Numbered from the stretch's first letter, positions 16,353 through 25,929 are shown. The stretch is DNA of 64,000 bases from Brenneria goodwinii (GCF_002291445.1 NZ_CP014137.1:372001-436000), one strand, 5' to 3'. Program-made: numbers and translations. Notes: generated from the sequence alone by a model not told the origin.

Positions 16353-17954
16353 CTATGGCGTAAGAACGGTGGGTTTGGGCGTATCGAACTGGTTGGGGTA
16401 GTCCAGAGTGTAATGCAATCCGCGGCTCTCTTTTCTGTCTAGCGCGCAGCGCACAATCAATTCGGCTACCTGAACCAGATTGCGCAGCTCCAGTAAGTTG
16501 TTGGAAATACGGAAGTGCGAATAATATTCATCAATTTCCTTTTGGAGCAGATTAATGCGGTGTAGCGCCCGCTCCAGCCGTTTTGTGGTTCTCACGATCC
16601 CGACGTAATCCCACATGAATAACCTTAGTTCGTGCCAGTTGTGCTGGATAACAACCTGTTCATCTGAATTATCAACCTGACTTTCATCCCAGGCCGGCAG
16701 TTCCTGAATCAGGTCGATTTGCGGCAGGCGCCGCAGGATATCTTCCGATGCTGACCAGCCGTAGACCAGGCACTCCAGCAATGAGTTCGACGCCATGCGG
16801 TTTGCGCCGTGCAGCCCGGTGTAGCTCACCTCGCCGATGGCATACAGCGCGTCAAGATCGGTGCGCCCCCGTTGATCGACCATCACGCCGCCGCAGGTGT
16901 AGTGCGCGGCCGGAACAATAGGAATGGCTTCCCGAGTAATATCAATACCCAGAGTCAGCAGTTTTTCATAGATGGTGGGGAAATGCTGTTTAACAAATTC
17001 CGCGGGTTTGTGGCTAATATCCAGATACATGCAGTCAGCGCCAAGACGCTTCATTTCGTGGTCAATGGCTCTGGCGACGATATCGCGCGGCGCAAGCTCT
17101 CCTCTGGCGTCGAAGTCCGGCATGAAACGGCTGCCGTCAGGACGTTTCAGGTGGGCTCCTTCGCCGCGCAAGGCTTCCGTCAGCAGAAAGTTGCGTGCCT
17201 GAGGATGGAATAAGCAGGTCGGGTGAAACTGATTAAACTCCATATTGGCGACCCGGCAACCTGCGCGCCACGCCATGGCGATACCATCGCCGGATGAAAT
17301 ATCCGGGTTGGTGGTGTATTGATACACCTTGGATGCGCCGCCGGTGGCGAGAACCACGGTTTTCGCGCGGCAAGACTCAACGGTTTCACGTTCACGGTTC
17401 CAGATGTAGGCGCCGACAATTCTGCGGGGGCCAGGTAAGCCAAGCTTGCTGGAGGTGATTAAATCAACGGCGTTACAGCGTTCCATAATGTGGATGTTGG
17501 GATGCGACAGGGCTTTTTGCACCAGCGTAGTTTCTACTTCTTTTCCTGTGGCATCGGCCGCATGCAGGATCCGGCGATGGCTATGCCCGCCTTCGCGGGT
17601 AAGGTGATAACGTTCCTCACCGCTGGTGCTGGTTTCCGTATCAAACAGTACGCCTTGTTCGATCAGCCATTGCACGCAGTTTTTGGCATTGCCGGCGATG
17701 AACTCCACGGCTTCACGCTCGCACAATCCGTCACCCGCGATTAATGTATCTTCAATATGTGATTCGATGCTGTCGGTCTCATCAAAAACAGCGGCAATAC
17801 CGCCCTGGGCATAGAAGGTCGAACCTTCACTCAGCGGGCCTTTACTGAGAACGGTAACGTTTGCTTGCGAGGCCAAGCGAAGAGCGAGAGACAGCCCGGC
17901 TGCGCCGCTGCCAATGATTAATACATCGCAGGAGTATTCAGTGGTCGGTTGCAT
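16353..17954 (-). CDS. nadB: L-aspartate oxidase
   Basis: FAD enzyme that oxidises aspartate to iminoaspartate in the first step of NAD synthesis. It has 533 residues (E. coli 540). The FAD-binding motif is DVLIIGSGAAGLSLALRLA at the N-terminus; others are STFYAQGGIAAVFDETDS, LTREGGHSHRRILHAADATG, SSGDGIAMAWRAGCRV, GEVSYTGLHGANRMASNSLL and the C-terminal IVGTTKRLERAL-type helix region. The start at 17954 matches E. coli; an in-frame ATG 15 codons upstream is less likely. It is divergent from rpoE, as in E. coli. The C-terminal tail is about seven residues shorter than in E. coli. Confidence 0.96.
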   Translation of the reverse strand: MQPTTEYSCDVLIIGSGAAGLSLALRLASQANVTVLSKGPLSEGSTFYAQGGIAAVFDETDSIESHIEDTLIAGDGLCEREAVEFIAGNAKNCVQWLIEQGVLFDTETSTSGEERYHLTREGGHSHRRILHAADATGKEVETTLVQKALSHPNIHIMERCNAVDLITSSKLGLPGPRRIVGAYIWNRERETVESCRAKTVVLATGGASKVYQYTTNPDISSGDGIAMAWRAGCRVANMEFNQFHPTCLFHPQARNFLLTEALRGEGAHLKRPDGSRFMPDFDARGELAPRDIVARAIDHEMKRLGADCMYLDISHKPAEFVKQHFPTIYEKLLTLGIDITREAIPIVPAAHYTCGGVMVDQRGRTDLDALYAIGEVSYTGLHGANRMASNSLLECLVYGWSASEDILRRLPQIDLIQELPAWDESQVDNSDEQVVIQHNWHELRLFMWDYVGIVRTTKRLERALHRINLLQKEIDEYYSHFRISNNLLELRNLVQVAELIVRCALDRKESRGLHYTLDYPNQFDTPKPTVLTP

Positions 17955-18082
17955 GTTCGTATCGTCACGTAAGAAAGAAGGGAAAACCGATGGTAGCACT
18001 CAACGTTTTATCCATGTATTGATTTTTATGGCGCTGTAAAGATGTATAAATACCGGGCATCAGACAGGGCCGGTTCGTGCTA

Positions 18083-18169
18083 ATGAAATGGATTTATCGT
18101 ATGATCGGTTCGATGCGCCTGATGATAAAGAGGAAAACCAGCGTGCTGATGGGGTTGAACCTACTGTGA
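18083..18169 (+). CDS. Possible rpoE leader peptide (rseD-like), 28 codons
   Basis: ATG 18083 to TGA 18167-18169. The peptide is basic and methionine-rich (seven Met, IKRKTS in the middle, ending LMGLNLL). E. coli has a leader ORF, rseD, upstream of rpoE. I cannot confirm homology by sequence from memory. It lies upstream of the sigma-E promoter, so it would be translated only from a more distal promoter. No strong RBS is visible. Confidence 0.35.
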   Translation: MKWIYRMIGSMRLMIKRKTSVLMGLNLL

Positions 18170-18206
18170 TTAAACAACAATAAGCAGAATTAAACGCGGT
18201 TTATCC

Positions 18207-18234
18207 GGAACTTTACGAGAAGTGTCAGCTCTAA
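18207..18234 (+). promoter_or_regulatory. Sigma-E autoregulatory promoter of rpoE
   Basis: GGAACTT (18207-18213), 16-base spacer, TCTAA (18230-18234): a perfect match to the sigma-E consensus at the position of the E. coli rpoE P3 promoter. Transcription should start near 18240, about 90 bases before the rpoE ATG. Confidence 0.9.
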
Positions 18235-18330
18235 GCTAGTGCTTGCTCTGGGTATAACTATATATGGCTTATATATGGCTGGCAGTATTATTTTACGTGT
18301 GGAGAACGGTTTGAGGAGATATTACCTCGG

Positions 18331-18906
18331 ATGAGCGAGCAGCTAGCAGATCAGGTTCTGGTTGAGCGGGTTCAAAAAGGCGACCAAAAGTCGTTTAACT
18401 TACTGGTTATTCGTTACCAGCATAAGGTGGCGAGCCTGGTATCCCGTTACGTGCCCCAAGGGGACGTGCCTGACGTGGTTCAGGAATCCTTTATCAAAGC
18501 GTATCGTGCGTTGGAGTCATTCCGTGGCGATAGTGCTTTTTATACATGGCTATACCGTATTGCCGTGAATACGGCTAAGAACTATCTGGTTGCGCAGGGA
18601 AGACGTCCGCCTTCCAGCGATATTGATGCCAATGATGCTGAAAATTATGAAAATGCAGGCGCATTGAAAGAAATATCGAACCCTGAGAACTTAATGTTGT
18701 CAGAAGAGCTAAGAAGCATTGTTTTCCGTACGATTGAGTCTTTACCGGAAGATTTGCGTCTGGCGATCACGCTGCGTGAATTAGATGGATTAAGTTACGA
18801 AGAGATTGCCGTTATCATGGATTGCCCTGTCGGTACTGTTCGTTCCCGTATCTTTCGGGCTCGGGAAGCTATTGATAATAAAGTACAACCGCTTATTCAG
18901 CGCTAG
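18331..18906 (+). CDS. rpoE: RNA polymerase sigma-E factor
   Basis: Extracytoplasmic-stress sigma factor, 191 residues as in E. coli. Region 2 includes YQHKVASLVSRYV and SFRGDSAFYTWLYRIAVNTAKNY (-10 recognition); region 4 includes LPEDLRLAITLRELDGLSYEEIA and CPVGTVRSRIFRAREAI (-35 recognition). It is the first gene of rpoE-rseA-rseB-rseC, with its own sigma-E promoter upstream. Targets in this window probably include degP. Confidence 0.98.
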   Translation: MSEQLADQVLVERVQKGDQKSFNLLVIRYQHKVASLVSRYVPQGDVPDVVQESFIKAYRALESFRGDSAFYTWLYRIAVNTAKNYLVAQGRRPPSSDIDANDAENYENAGALKEISNPENLMLSEELRSIVFRTIESLPEDLRLAITLRELDGLSYEEIAVIMDCPVGTVRSRIFRAREAIDNKVQPLIQR

Positions 18907-18963
18907 TGTGTTTCAAGCATTGCGCGTGACTAATGATGGATTTGACAAAGTAAGGGTGTCGGT

Positions 18964-19617
18964 ATGCAGAAAGAGAAACTTTCCGCTTTAATGGATGGTG
19001 AGGCAGTTGATTCTGAACTGCTGAATTCCTTGTCACACGATGACAAGTTGCAGCAAAGTTGGCAAAGTTATCATCTAATCCGCGATACGTTGCGTGGGGA
19101 TATTGGCGAAGGTGAACACGTTATTCATCTGGATATCGCCTCTCGCGTGGCTGCTGCGATTGAAAAAGAACCTGTCCGTCTGGTTCCGCAAGCGCAACCC
19201 GAATCACAGCCACACCCTGAGCGTTGGTCTCAGATGCCGTTCTGGCATAAGATTCGTCCGTGGGCCAGCCAGTTAACGCAGGTAGGCGTCGCCGCCTGCG
19301 TATCTTTGGCCGTTATCGTTGGCGTTCAGAATTATAACCATACCGGTGCTTCGGATGGTATGTCGGAATCGGCCGCGTTCAGCACGTTACCCGCAATGGG
19401 AACCGCCTCGCCGGTCAGTTTCGGGGTGCCTTCGGAAAGCGTGGCCTCCCATGGCGGTCAGCAAAAGTTTGATACGCAGCGCAACCGTCTCAACGCTATT
19501 TTGCAGGATTATGAGCTGCAGCGCCGCTTGCACGCTGATCAACTTCAGCATAATGACGATCAGCAAGCTGCAATTCAAGTTCCAGGAACTCAATCATTAG
19601 GAACTCAGTCCCGGTAA
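18964..19617 (+). CDS. rseA: Anti-sigma-E factor RseA
   Basis: Inner-membrane protein that holds sigma-E at the membrane until cut by DegS and RseP. It has 217 residues (E. coli 216). The cytoplasmic sigma-binding part begins MQKEKLSALMDGEAVDSELL. One membrane segment lies around residues 100-122 (QLTQVGVAACVSLAVIVGVQ). The periplasmic DegS site is kept: ASPV-SFGVPSE, with V151-S152 at the position of E. coli V148-S149. The C-terminal LNAILQDYELQRRLHADQLQ region binds RseB in E. coli. It overlaps rseB by one base (TAATG). Confidence 0.97.
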   Translation: MQKEKLSALMDGEAVDSELLNSLSHDDKLQQSWQSYHLIRDTLRGDIGEGEHVIHLDIASRVAAAIEKEPVRLVPQAQPESQPHPERWSQMPFWHKIRPWASQLTQVGVAACVSLAVIVGVQNYNHTGASDGMSESAAFSTLPAMGTASPVSFGVPSESVASHGGQQKFDTQRNRLNAILQDYELQRRLHADQLQHNDDQQAAIQVPGTQSLGTQSR

Positions 19618-20570
19618 TGAAGCACGTCTGGTTAACCGTCTGTTTGCTGGTTGGCAGTTTGTTTTATCCCATCATCGCCCCGGCGCAAACTGCGTCCGGG
19701 GCGTTGTTGCAAGAAATGAACCACGCCAGCCGCTCATTAAATTATGAAATTTCTTTCATCAATATCAATCGCCAGGGGTTTGAGTCGGTGCGATACCGCC
19801 ATGCCCTGATTAATAATCATTCATTGGCTCAGTTGGTCTTTATGGATGGGCCTCGGCGTGAAATTGTGCAGCGTGGGAATGACATCAGCTATTTCGATGC
19901 CGGTCTTGAGCCTTTTACGCTGTCGAGCGATCATATCGTCGATTCGCTGCCCGCGTTGGTCTATGCCGATTATCAAAGTATCGCACCGTATTATGATTTC
20001 ATTCCTGCTGATGGACGTGTTCGCATAGCCGATCATCTGGCTGTCGGGATCAGGATTATTTCCCGAGATGCGACGCGTTACAGCTACGCGGTCTGGATGG
20101 ATACCGAGTCTAAACTGCCGCTGCGCGTCGATTTGCAGGATCGTAACGGTGAGCGTCTGGAACAGTTTCTGGTGACGTCACTCGTCGTGGATGATAATGT
20201 CGCAAAAGCGATGCGGCCGCTGGAAAACATCAATTTACCTCCCGCATTGCCGACTCCCGCGCCAGAAAGCGCAAACTTTTCCTGGTCGGCGGAATGGCTG
20301 CCGACGGGAATGAAAGAAGTGTCACGCAGCAGAAGGACGTTGCCGGGCATCAATCTCCCTATCGAAACGCGACTGTATAGTGACGGCCTGTTTAGTTTTT
20401 CCGTTAATATCAGCCCGTCTTCCGAAGCGCGAGCTGAACAGTCCGTTCGTACCGGAAGGCGTACGATTCATACTGAAACTCGCGATAATAATGAAATCAC
20501 CGTTGTCGGTGAGCTTCCGCCGGCCACGGCTAAGCGTGTGGCGGACAATATTATGCTGAAGGCGCAATAA
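19617..20570 (+). CDS. rseB: Sigma-E regulatory periplasmic protein RseB
   Basis: Binds the periplasmic part of RseA, shields it from DegS, and senses lipopolysaccharide intermediates. It has 317 residues (E. coli 318), with a signal peptide (LTVCLLVGSLFYPIIAPAQ). It has a LolA-like N-terminal domain (ALLQEMNHASRSLNYEISF) and a C-terminal domain. It starts on the last base of the rseA stop and ends immediately before rseC, so translation of the operon is coupled. Confidence 0.97.
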   Translation: MKHVWLTVCLLVGSLFYPIIAPAQTASGALLQEMNHASRSLNYEISFININRQGFESVRYRHALINNHSLAQLVFMDGPRREIVQRGNDISYFDAGLEPFTLSSDHIVDSLPALVYADYQSIAPYYDFIPADGRVRIADHLAVGIRIISRDATRYSYAVWMDTESKLPLRVDLQDRNGERLEQFLVTSLVVDDNVAKAMRPLENINLPPALPTPAPESANFSWSAEWLPTGMKEVSRSRRTLPGINLPIETRLYSDGLFSFSVNISPSSEARAEQSVRTGRRTIHTETRDNNEITVVGELPPATAKRVADNIMLKAQ

Positions 20571-21038
20571 ATGATTAAAGAATGGGCGACGGTTGTGTCA
20601 TGGCAAAATGGTATCGCCACGCTGAGCTGTGAACAGCGTTCGGGGTGCGGTAGTTGCCAATCTCGCTCTACCTGTGGAACCGGAGTGTTAAATCAGTTGG
20701 GGGCGCCTGCTGAACACCAACTGAGGGTGCCTTGTGAACAGCCTTTGCAAGTCGGGCAGCGAGTCGAGCTAGGCATTGCCGAAGCGCGTCTGCTTCAGTC
20801 CGCTGTTATGGTCTATTTTGTTCCTTTGGTGGGGTTATTCGCCGGATCGGCGCTATTACAGGCTCTCTTCGCCAATGAGCTTTCTGCCGTTCTGGGCGCG
20901 TTGCTGGGCGGTGGACTGACGTTTTTATCGGTGAAGCGTTGGGCGGAAAACCAGGGGGGGAATGGCCGTTATCAGCCTGTTATTTTGCAAATTGCGCGGC
21001 CTGGCGAGTTACTACAAATCAAAACCATAACTGAGTAA
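20571..21038 (+). CDS. rseC: SoxR-reducing system protein RseC
   Basis: Inner-membrane protein with a role in reducing SoxR and a minor role in sigma-E control. It has 155 residues (E. coli 159). An N-terminal cysteine cluster (SCEQRSGCGSCQSRSTCG) is followed by two hydrophobic segments (SAVMVYFVPLVGLFAGSALL and SAVLGALLGGGLTFL). The ATG follows the rseB stop with no gap. Confidence 0.95.
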   Translation: MIKEWATVVSWQNGIATLSCEQRSGCGSCQSRSTCGTGVLNQLGAPAEHQLRVPCEQPLQVGQRVELGIAEARLLQSAVMVYFVPLVGLFAGSALLQALFANELSAVLGALLGGGLTFLSVKRWAENQGGNGRYQPVILQIARPGELLQIKTITE

Positions 21039-21274
21039 TTCTTCATTATTTTCACTCGTTGTCATCGGTTTAACATCTTCTTTCATCCTGTCGTTCCGCT
21101 ATTTCGCATAAAACCGTCATAATCAGGGGTAATGCGCCGGACATGACTAGGTTTTCATGCGCTCGGCATGTAGAATGCAGCGGTTCAGGTGGAAGCTCGT
21201 CGCGGTTGTTTTCACCTAATGCGCATGCCCATCGGCAAGAATTCCAGGAATATCAAGGTAGAAAAATTTTTATA

Positions 21275-23074
21275 ATGAAGCACATACGAAATTTCTCCAT
21301 TATTGCCCATATCGACCACGGTAAGTCGACGTTATCTGACCGCATTATCCAGATTTGCGGTGGTTTAACCGAACGTGAAATGGCTGCGCAGGTTCTGGAT
21401 TCAATGGATCTGGAGCGCGAACGCGGCATAACGATTAAAGCGCAGAGCGTGACGCTGGATTACAAAGCTCTGGATGGTCAAACTTATCAGCTAAACTTCA
21501 TTGATACGCCCGGACACGTCGACTTTTCTTATGAAGTTTCCCGTTCACTGGCTGCCTGTGAAGGGGCTTTATTGGTGGTTGACGCTGGTCAAGGGGTCGA
21601 AGCCCAAACGTTGGCGAACTGTTACACCGCGCTTGATATGGATTTGGAAGTTGTACCGGTACTGAACAAAATTGATTTGCCTGCCGCTGACCCAGATCGT
21701 GTTGCCCAGGAAATTGAGGATATTGTTGGCATTGACGCCACGGATGCGGTGCGTTGCTCGGCTAAAACCGGTGTCGGCGTGCCTGAAGTATTAGAACGTC
21801 TGGTGCGGGATGTTCCACCGCCGCAGGGAAGTGCGGATGAGCCGTTACAGGCGCTGATTATCGACTCCTGGTTTGATAACTATCTGGGGGTCGTTTCACT
21901 GGTGCGCATTAAGAATGGTTCGATGCGCAAAGGTGACAAAATAAAAGTAATGAGTACCGGTCAGATTTATAACGCCGACCGTCTGGGGATTTTTACGCCG
22001 AAGCGGGTTGATCGCGACGTGCTCAACTGCGGTGAGGTCGGCTGGCTGGTTTGCGCCATCAAGGATATTCTGGGCGCGCCAGTCGGCGATACGCTGACGT
22101 CGGCCCGCCAGCCGGCGGAAAAAGCGCTGCCGGGGTTCAAGAAAGTCAAACCGCAGGTTTATGCCGGATTATTCCCCATCAGTTCCGACGATTATGAAGC
22201 CTTCCGCGATGCGCTGGGTAAACTGAGCCTGAATGACGCCTCTTTGTTCTATGAGCCGGAAAGCTCGACGGCGTTGGGATTTGGTTTCCGCTGTGGTTTC
22301 CTGGGGCTGCTGCACATGGAGATCATTCAGGAGCGGCTGGAGCGTGAATATGACCTGGATCTGATCACGACCGCGCCTACGGTTGTTTATGAAGTTGAAA
22401 CGACCAGCCACGAGATCGTTCACGTCGATAGCCCATCGAAACTGCCGCCGCTGAATAATATTCAGGAATTGCGTGAACCTATCGCCGAATGTCATATGTT
22501 GCTGCCGCAGGAGTATCTGGGCAACGTTATTACCCTGTGTATTGAAAAGCGCGGCGTACAGACCAACATGGTTTATCACGGTAATCAGGTTGCGCTGACC
22601 TATGAAATTCCGATGGCGGAAGTCGTGCTCGATTTCTTTGATCGGCTGAAATCGACTTCTCGCGGTTACGCGTCGCTGGACTACAATTTCAAGCGTTTTC
22701 AGGCCTCTGACATGGTGCGGGTTGATGTTCTCATCAATGGCGAGCGAGTAGATGCATTGGCTCTGATTACTCACCGGGATAATTCACTGTATCGTGGTCG
22801 CGAGCTGGTGGAAAAAATGAAAGATCTTATTCCTCGCCAGCAGTTTGATATCGCCATTCAGGCGGCTATTGGTAATCACATTATTGCCCGCTCAACCGTT
22901 AAGCAGTTGCGTAAGAACGTACTGGCGAAATGTTATGGCGGTGACGTCAGCCGTAAGAAAAAACTGTTGCAGAAACAGAAAGACGGTAAGAAACGTATGA
23001 AGCAGGTAGGCAACGTTGAATTACCGCAGGAAGCCTTCCTGGCTATTCTTCACGTTGGCAAAGACAACAAATAA
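21275..23074 (+). CDS. lepA: Elongation factor 4 (LepA), ribosome back-translocase
   Basis: GTPase acting on ribosomes. From 21275 it has 599 residues, the E. coli length, beginning MKHIRNFSIIAHIDHGKST. G motifs: AHIDHGKST, GITIKAQS, DTPGHVDF, NKIDLP and SAKTGVG. The C-terminal LepA domain ends RKKKLLQKQKDGKKRMKQ and VGKDNK. A longer in-frame reading from 21143 lacks family support. It is followed by lepB after 16 bases. Confidence 0.97.
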   Translation: MKHIRNFSIIAHIDHGKSTLSDRIIQICGGLTEREMAAQVLDSMDLERERGITIKAQSVTLDYKALDGQTYQLNFIDTPGHVDFSYEVSRSLAACEGALLVVDAGQGVEAQTLANCYTALDMDLEVVPVLNKIDLPAADPDRVAQEIEDIVGIDATDAVRCSAKTGVGVPEVLERLVRDVPPPQGSADEPLQALIIDSWFDNYLGVVSLVRIKNGSMRKGDKIKVMSTGQIYNADRLGIFTPKRVDRDVLNCGEVGWLVCAIKDILGAPVGDTLTSARQPAEKALPGFKKVKPQVYAGLFPISSDDYEAFRDALGKLSLNDASLFYEPESSTALGFGFRCGFLGLLHMEIIQERLEREYDLDLITTAPTVVYEVETTSHEIVHVDSPSKLPPLNNIQELREPIAECHMLLPQEYLGNVITLCIEKRGVQTNMVYHGNQVALTYEIPMAEVVLDFFDRLKSTSRGYASLDYNFKRFQASDMVRVDVLINGERVDALALITHRDNSLYRGRELVEKMKDLIPRQQFDIAIQAAIGNHIIARSTVKQLRKNVLAKCYGGDVSRKKKLLQKQKDGKKRMKQVGNVELPQEAFLAILHVGKDNK

Positions 23075-23090
23075 ATCCTGAGGAGTTGGC

Positions 23091-24050
23091 ATGGCCAATA
23101 TGTTTGCCGTAATTTTGGCGTTGGTAACGCTAATCACGGGAATTGTCTGGTGCTTTGAACGCTTTGTGTGGGCACCCGCGCGCCGGAAAAAATTTGCGGC
23201 ATCAAGCGAAGCGGCGGACAGCGCCGAATTATCAAAAGCCGTTGCACAACCAGGATGGGTTGAAACGGTCGCTTCGGTATTTCCCGTCGTCGCGCTGGTT
23301 TTAATTGTGCGTTCATTTATCTATGAACCGTTTCAGATCCCATCCGGTTCAATGATGCCGACGTTACTGATTGGTGACTTCATTCTGGTGGAGAAGTATG
23401 CCTATGGGATTAAAGAGCCCTTCACTCAGCATACCCTCATTGAGACGGGTCATCCGAAGCGTGGCGATATTGCGGTATTTAAATATCCATCCGATCCCAA
23501 GGTTGATTTTATCAAGCGAGTGGTCGGTGTACCGGGCGATCGCGTCAGTTATAACCCTTTAACTAAGCAGGTTACGATTCAACCGGATTGCGATGGTCAG
23601 CAATCGTGTGATAAAGCGTTGGCAGTCACCTATAATAATGTTCAGCCCAGCGATTTCGTTCAGACATTTAATCAGCCTGAATTGGAATCCCGCAGCGGGT
23701 TTTATCAAATTCCGGTTGGTGAAAATAAAATCGATGGCGTGCGTATGGAAATACGTAAAGAGTCGTTGGGTAATGTGACGCATAATATTCTGATTGTTCC
23801 GGGAGTGCGGGATCAGCTCGGCGGATATTATCAGCAGTCGCAACAATCGCTCGCCACCTGGGTCGTACCGACCGGTCATTACTTCATGATGGGTGATAAC
23901 CGCGATAATAGCCTGGATAGCCGTTATTGGGGGTTTGTACCGGAAAAAAATCTTGTTGGCAAAGCAACAGCAATCTGGATGAGCTTTGAAAAACAAGAGG
24001 GCGAATGGCCTACCGGGGTTCGGTTGAGCCGTATTGGCAGTATTCATTAA
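23091..24050 (+). CDS. lepB: Signal peptidase I
   Basis: Removes signal peptides from exported proteins at the outer face of the inner membrane. It has 319 residues (E. coli 324). Two N-terminal membrane segments are at about 3-20 and 60-78. The catalytic serine is S87 in IPSGSMMPTL and the catalytic lysine is K142 in DFIKRVVGVPGD, both four residues earlier than E. coli S91/K146. The C-terminal box GDNRDNSLDSRYWGFVP is intact. It is in operon with lepA. Confidence 0.97.
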   Translation: MANMFAVILALVTLITGIVWCFERFVWAPARRKKFAASSEAADSAELSKAVAQPGWVETVASVFPVVALVLIVRSFIYEPFQIPSGSMMPTLLIGDFILVEKYAYGIKEPFTQHTLIETGHPKRGDIAVFKYPSDPKVDFIKRVVGVPGDRVSYNPLTKQVTIQPDCDGQQSCDKALAVTYNNVQPSDFVQTFNQPELESRSGFYQIPVGENKIDGVRMEIRKESLGNVTHNILIVPGVRDQLGGYYQQSQQSLATWVVPTGHYFMMGDNRDNSLDSRYWGFVPEKNLVGKATAIWMSFEKQEGEWPTGVRLSRIGSIH

Positions 24051-24066
24051 TCAATGATAATAAACA

Positions 24067-24086
24067 CGCAGCATTATTATGCTGCG
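24067..24086 (+). repeat. Hairpin between lepB and rnc
   Basis: CGCAGCAT (24067-24074), loop TATT, ATGCTGCG (24079-24086), 16 bases after the lepB stop. No U-run. The 285-base lepB-rnc gap corresponds to the rnc leader, which RNase III cuts in E. coli to limit its own synthesis; whether this hairpin is that target is not shown. Confidence 0.5.
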
Positions 24087-24335
24087 CGTTGTAGAATATT
24101 TCCAGATATGAACGTGGGCTCCCGGTCGGGGGCCTGTGCAAACGAAACAGTTTTGGCTGAATACCCCATTGATTTCAATATGCAGGACGGCGGTAACGGG
24201 ACGCATCCCGATAAGCCTGTCAATAAGCGGATTCGCCTCTGCAAATTGAAACATGACGTGTATAGCTGATATTAGCAAAGCAGGGCTGTTCCGTGTGCTG
24301 TTGTTTTTGACGCATTGTTGATCTATTGGTAACAC

Positions 24336-25016
24336 ATGAATCCCATCCTAATAAACCGTTTACAAAGAAAGCTGGGCTATACTTTTCAGCAGTACGAACT
24401 TTTGTTGCAAGCCCTGACACACCGGAGTGCCAGTAGTAAGCACAACGAGCGACTTGAATTTCTGGGCGACTCCATTCTGAGTTTTGTTATCGCAAATGCT
24501 CTGTATCATCGTTTCCCCAAGGTCGATGAAGGAGATATGAGCCGGATGCGGGCGACGTTGGTTCGCGGCAATACTCTGGCTGAAATCGCACGGGAATTTG
24601 AATTGGGCGAGTGTCTGCGCCTGGGGCCCGGAGAGTTAAAGAGTGGGGGCTTCCGTCGTGACTCTATTCTGGCCGATACGGTAGAAGCATTGATCGGCGG
24701 TATTTTTCTCGATAGTGATATCCAGACTATTGAGCGATTGATCCTGAATTGGTATCAAAGTCGCCTGGCTGAAATCAGCCCTGGCGATAAGCAAAAAGAT
24801 CCTAAAACGCGGTTGCAGGAGTTTCTGCAAGGGCGTCACTTGCCGCTGCCAACCTATCTGGTTGTTCAGGTTCGTGGCGAGGCGCACGATCAAGAGTTTA
24901 CTATTCACTGTCAGGTGAGTGGTTTTAGTGAATCGGTAGTCGGTACCGGTTCAAGCCGCCGGAAGGCTGAGCAGGCTGCGGCAGAACAAGCGTTGAAAAA
25001 ACTGGAGCTTGAATGA
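24336..25016 (+). CDS. rnc: Ribonuclease III
   Basis: Cuts double-stranded RNA in rRNA processing and regulation. It has 226 residues, as E. coli. The signature ERLEFLGDS carries E38, E41 and D45. The second acidic pair is in DSILADTVEALIGG. The double-stranded-RNA-binding domain is at the C-terminus (DPKTRLQEFLQG ... SSRRKAEQAAAEQALKKL). It overlaps era by four bases (ATGA). Confidence 0.98.
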   Translation: MNPILINRLQRKLGYTFQQYELLLQALTHRSASSKHNERLEFLGDSILSFVIANALYHRFPKVDEGDMSRMRATLVRGNTLAEIAREFELGECLRLGPGELKSGGFRRDSILADTVEALIGGIFLDSDIQTIERLILNWYQSRLAEISPGDKQKDPKTRLQEFLQGRHLPLPTYLVVQVRGEAHDQEFTIHCQVSGFSESVVGTGSSRRKAEQAAAEQALKKLELE

Positions 25017-25918
25017 GCGAAGAACAGACATACTGCGGTTTTGTCGCCATTGTCGGTCGGCCTAATGTCGGTAAATCTACATTATTGAATCAGCTGCTGG
25101 GGCAGAAAATTTCTATTACGTCGCGTAAGCCCCAGACGACGCGGCACCGTATTATGGGGATTCATACCGAAGGGCCGTATCAGGCCATTTATGTGGATAC
25201 CCCTGGGCTGCATATTGAGGAAAAACGGGCAATTAACCGCCTGATGAATCGCGCGGCCAGTAGCTCTATCGGCGACGTTGAGCTGATTATCTTTGTCGTG
25301 GAAGGTACGCACTGGAACGATGATGATGAAATGGTTCTGAACAAACTGCGCGACCAGAAACACCCGGTTCTTCTGGCGATCAATAAAGTGGATAACGTAA
25401 CGGATAAAACCAAGCTGTTGCCGCATATTCAATTTATTAGCCAGCAGATGAATTTCCTGGATGTGGTGCCGATCTCGGCGGAGAAGGGCACGAACGTGGA
25501 TACGATCGCCAGCATTGTGCGTAAGCATTTGCCGCAGGCGGCACATCATTTCCCAGAAGACTATATTACCGATCGCTCTCAGCGTTTTATGGCTTCGGAA
25601 ATTATCCGTGAAAAGCTGATGCGTTTTTTGGGAGAGGAATTGCCCTATTCAGTGACGGTGGAAATTGAACGTTTCGCAACCAATGAACGTGGCGGCTATG
25701 ACATTAATGGTCTGATTCTGGTGGAGCGCGAAGGCCAGAAGAAAATGGTGATCGGGAATAAAGGCTCCAAGATCAAGACGATCGGCATTGAAGCGCGCCA
25801 TGACATGGAAGAAATGTTTGAAACCAAAGTTCATCTGGAATTATGGGTAAAAGTGAAATCAGGTTGGGCGGACGACGAACGAGCTCTGCGCAGCCTGGGT
25901 TACAGTGAAGATTCGTAA
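25013..25918 (+). CDS. era: GTPase Era
   Basis: GTPase needed for 30S ribosome maturation and cell division. It has 301 residues, as E. coli. G1 GRPNVGKST, G2 in SRKPQTTRHR, G3 DTPGLH, G4 NKVD. The C-terminal KH domain has VIGNKGSKIK. Translation is coupled to rnc. Confidence 0.98.
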   Translation: MSEEQTYCGFVAIVGRPNVGKSTLLNQLLGQKISITSRKPQTTRHRIMGIHTEGPYQAIYVDTPGLHIEEKRAINRLMNRAASSSIGDVELIIFVVEGTHWNDDDEMVLNKLRDQKHPVLLAINKVDNVTDKTKLLPHIQFISQQMNFLDVVPISAEKGTNVDTIASIVRKHLPQAAHHFPEDYITDRSQRFMASEIIREKLMRFLGEELPYSVTVEIERFATNERGGYDINGLILVEREGQKKMVIGNKGSKIKTIGIEARHDMEEMFETKVHLELWVKVKSGWADDERALRSLGYSEDS

Positions 25919-25929
25919 GGCTGAAGCCG

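Larger units (their letters stand above)
17955..18330. other. nadB-rpoE divergent regulatory region
   Basis: 376 bases holding the nadB promoter (not resolved by eye), a 28-codon small ORF (18083-18169), and the sigma-E promoter of rpoE (18207-18234). The predicted leader from that promoter is about 90 bases. Near its end TTGAGG (18311-18316) can pair with CCTCGG (18325-18330), partly covering the likely RBS of rpoE. Confidence 0.5.
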
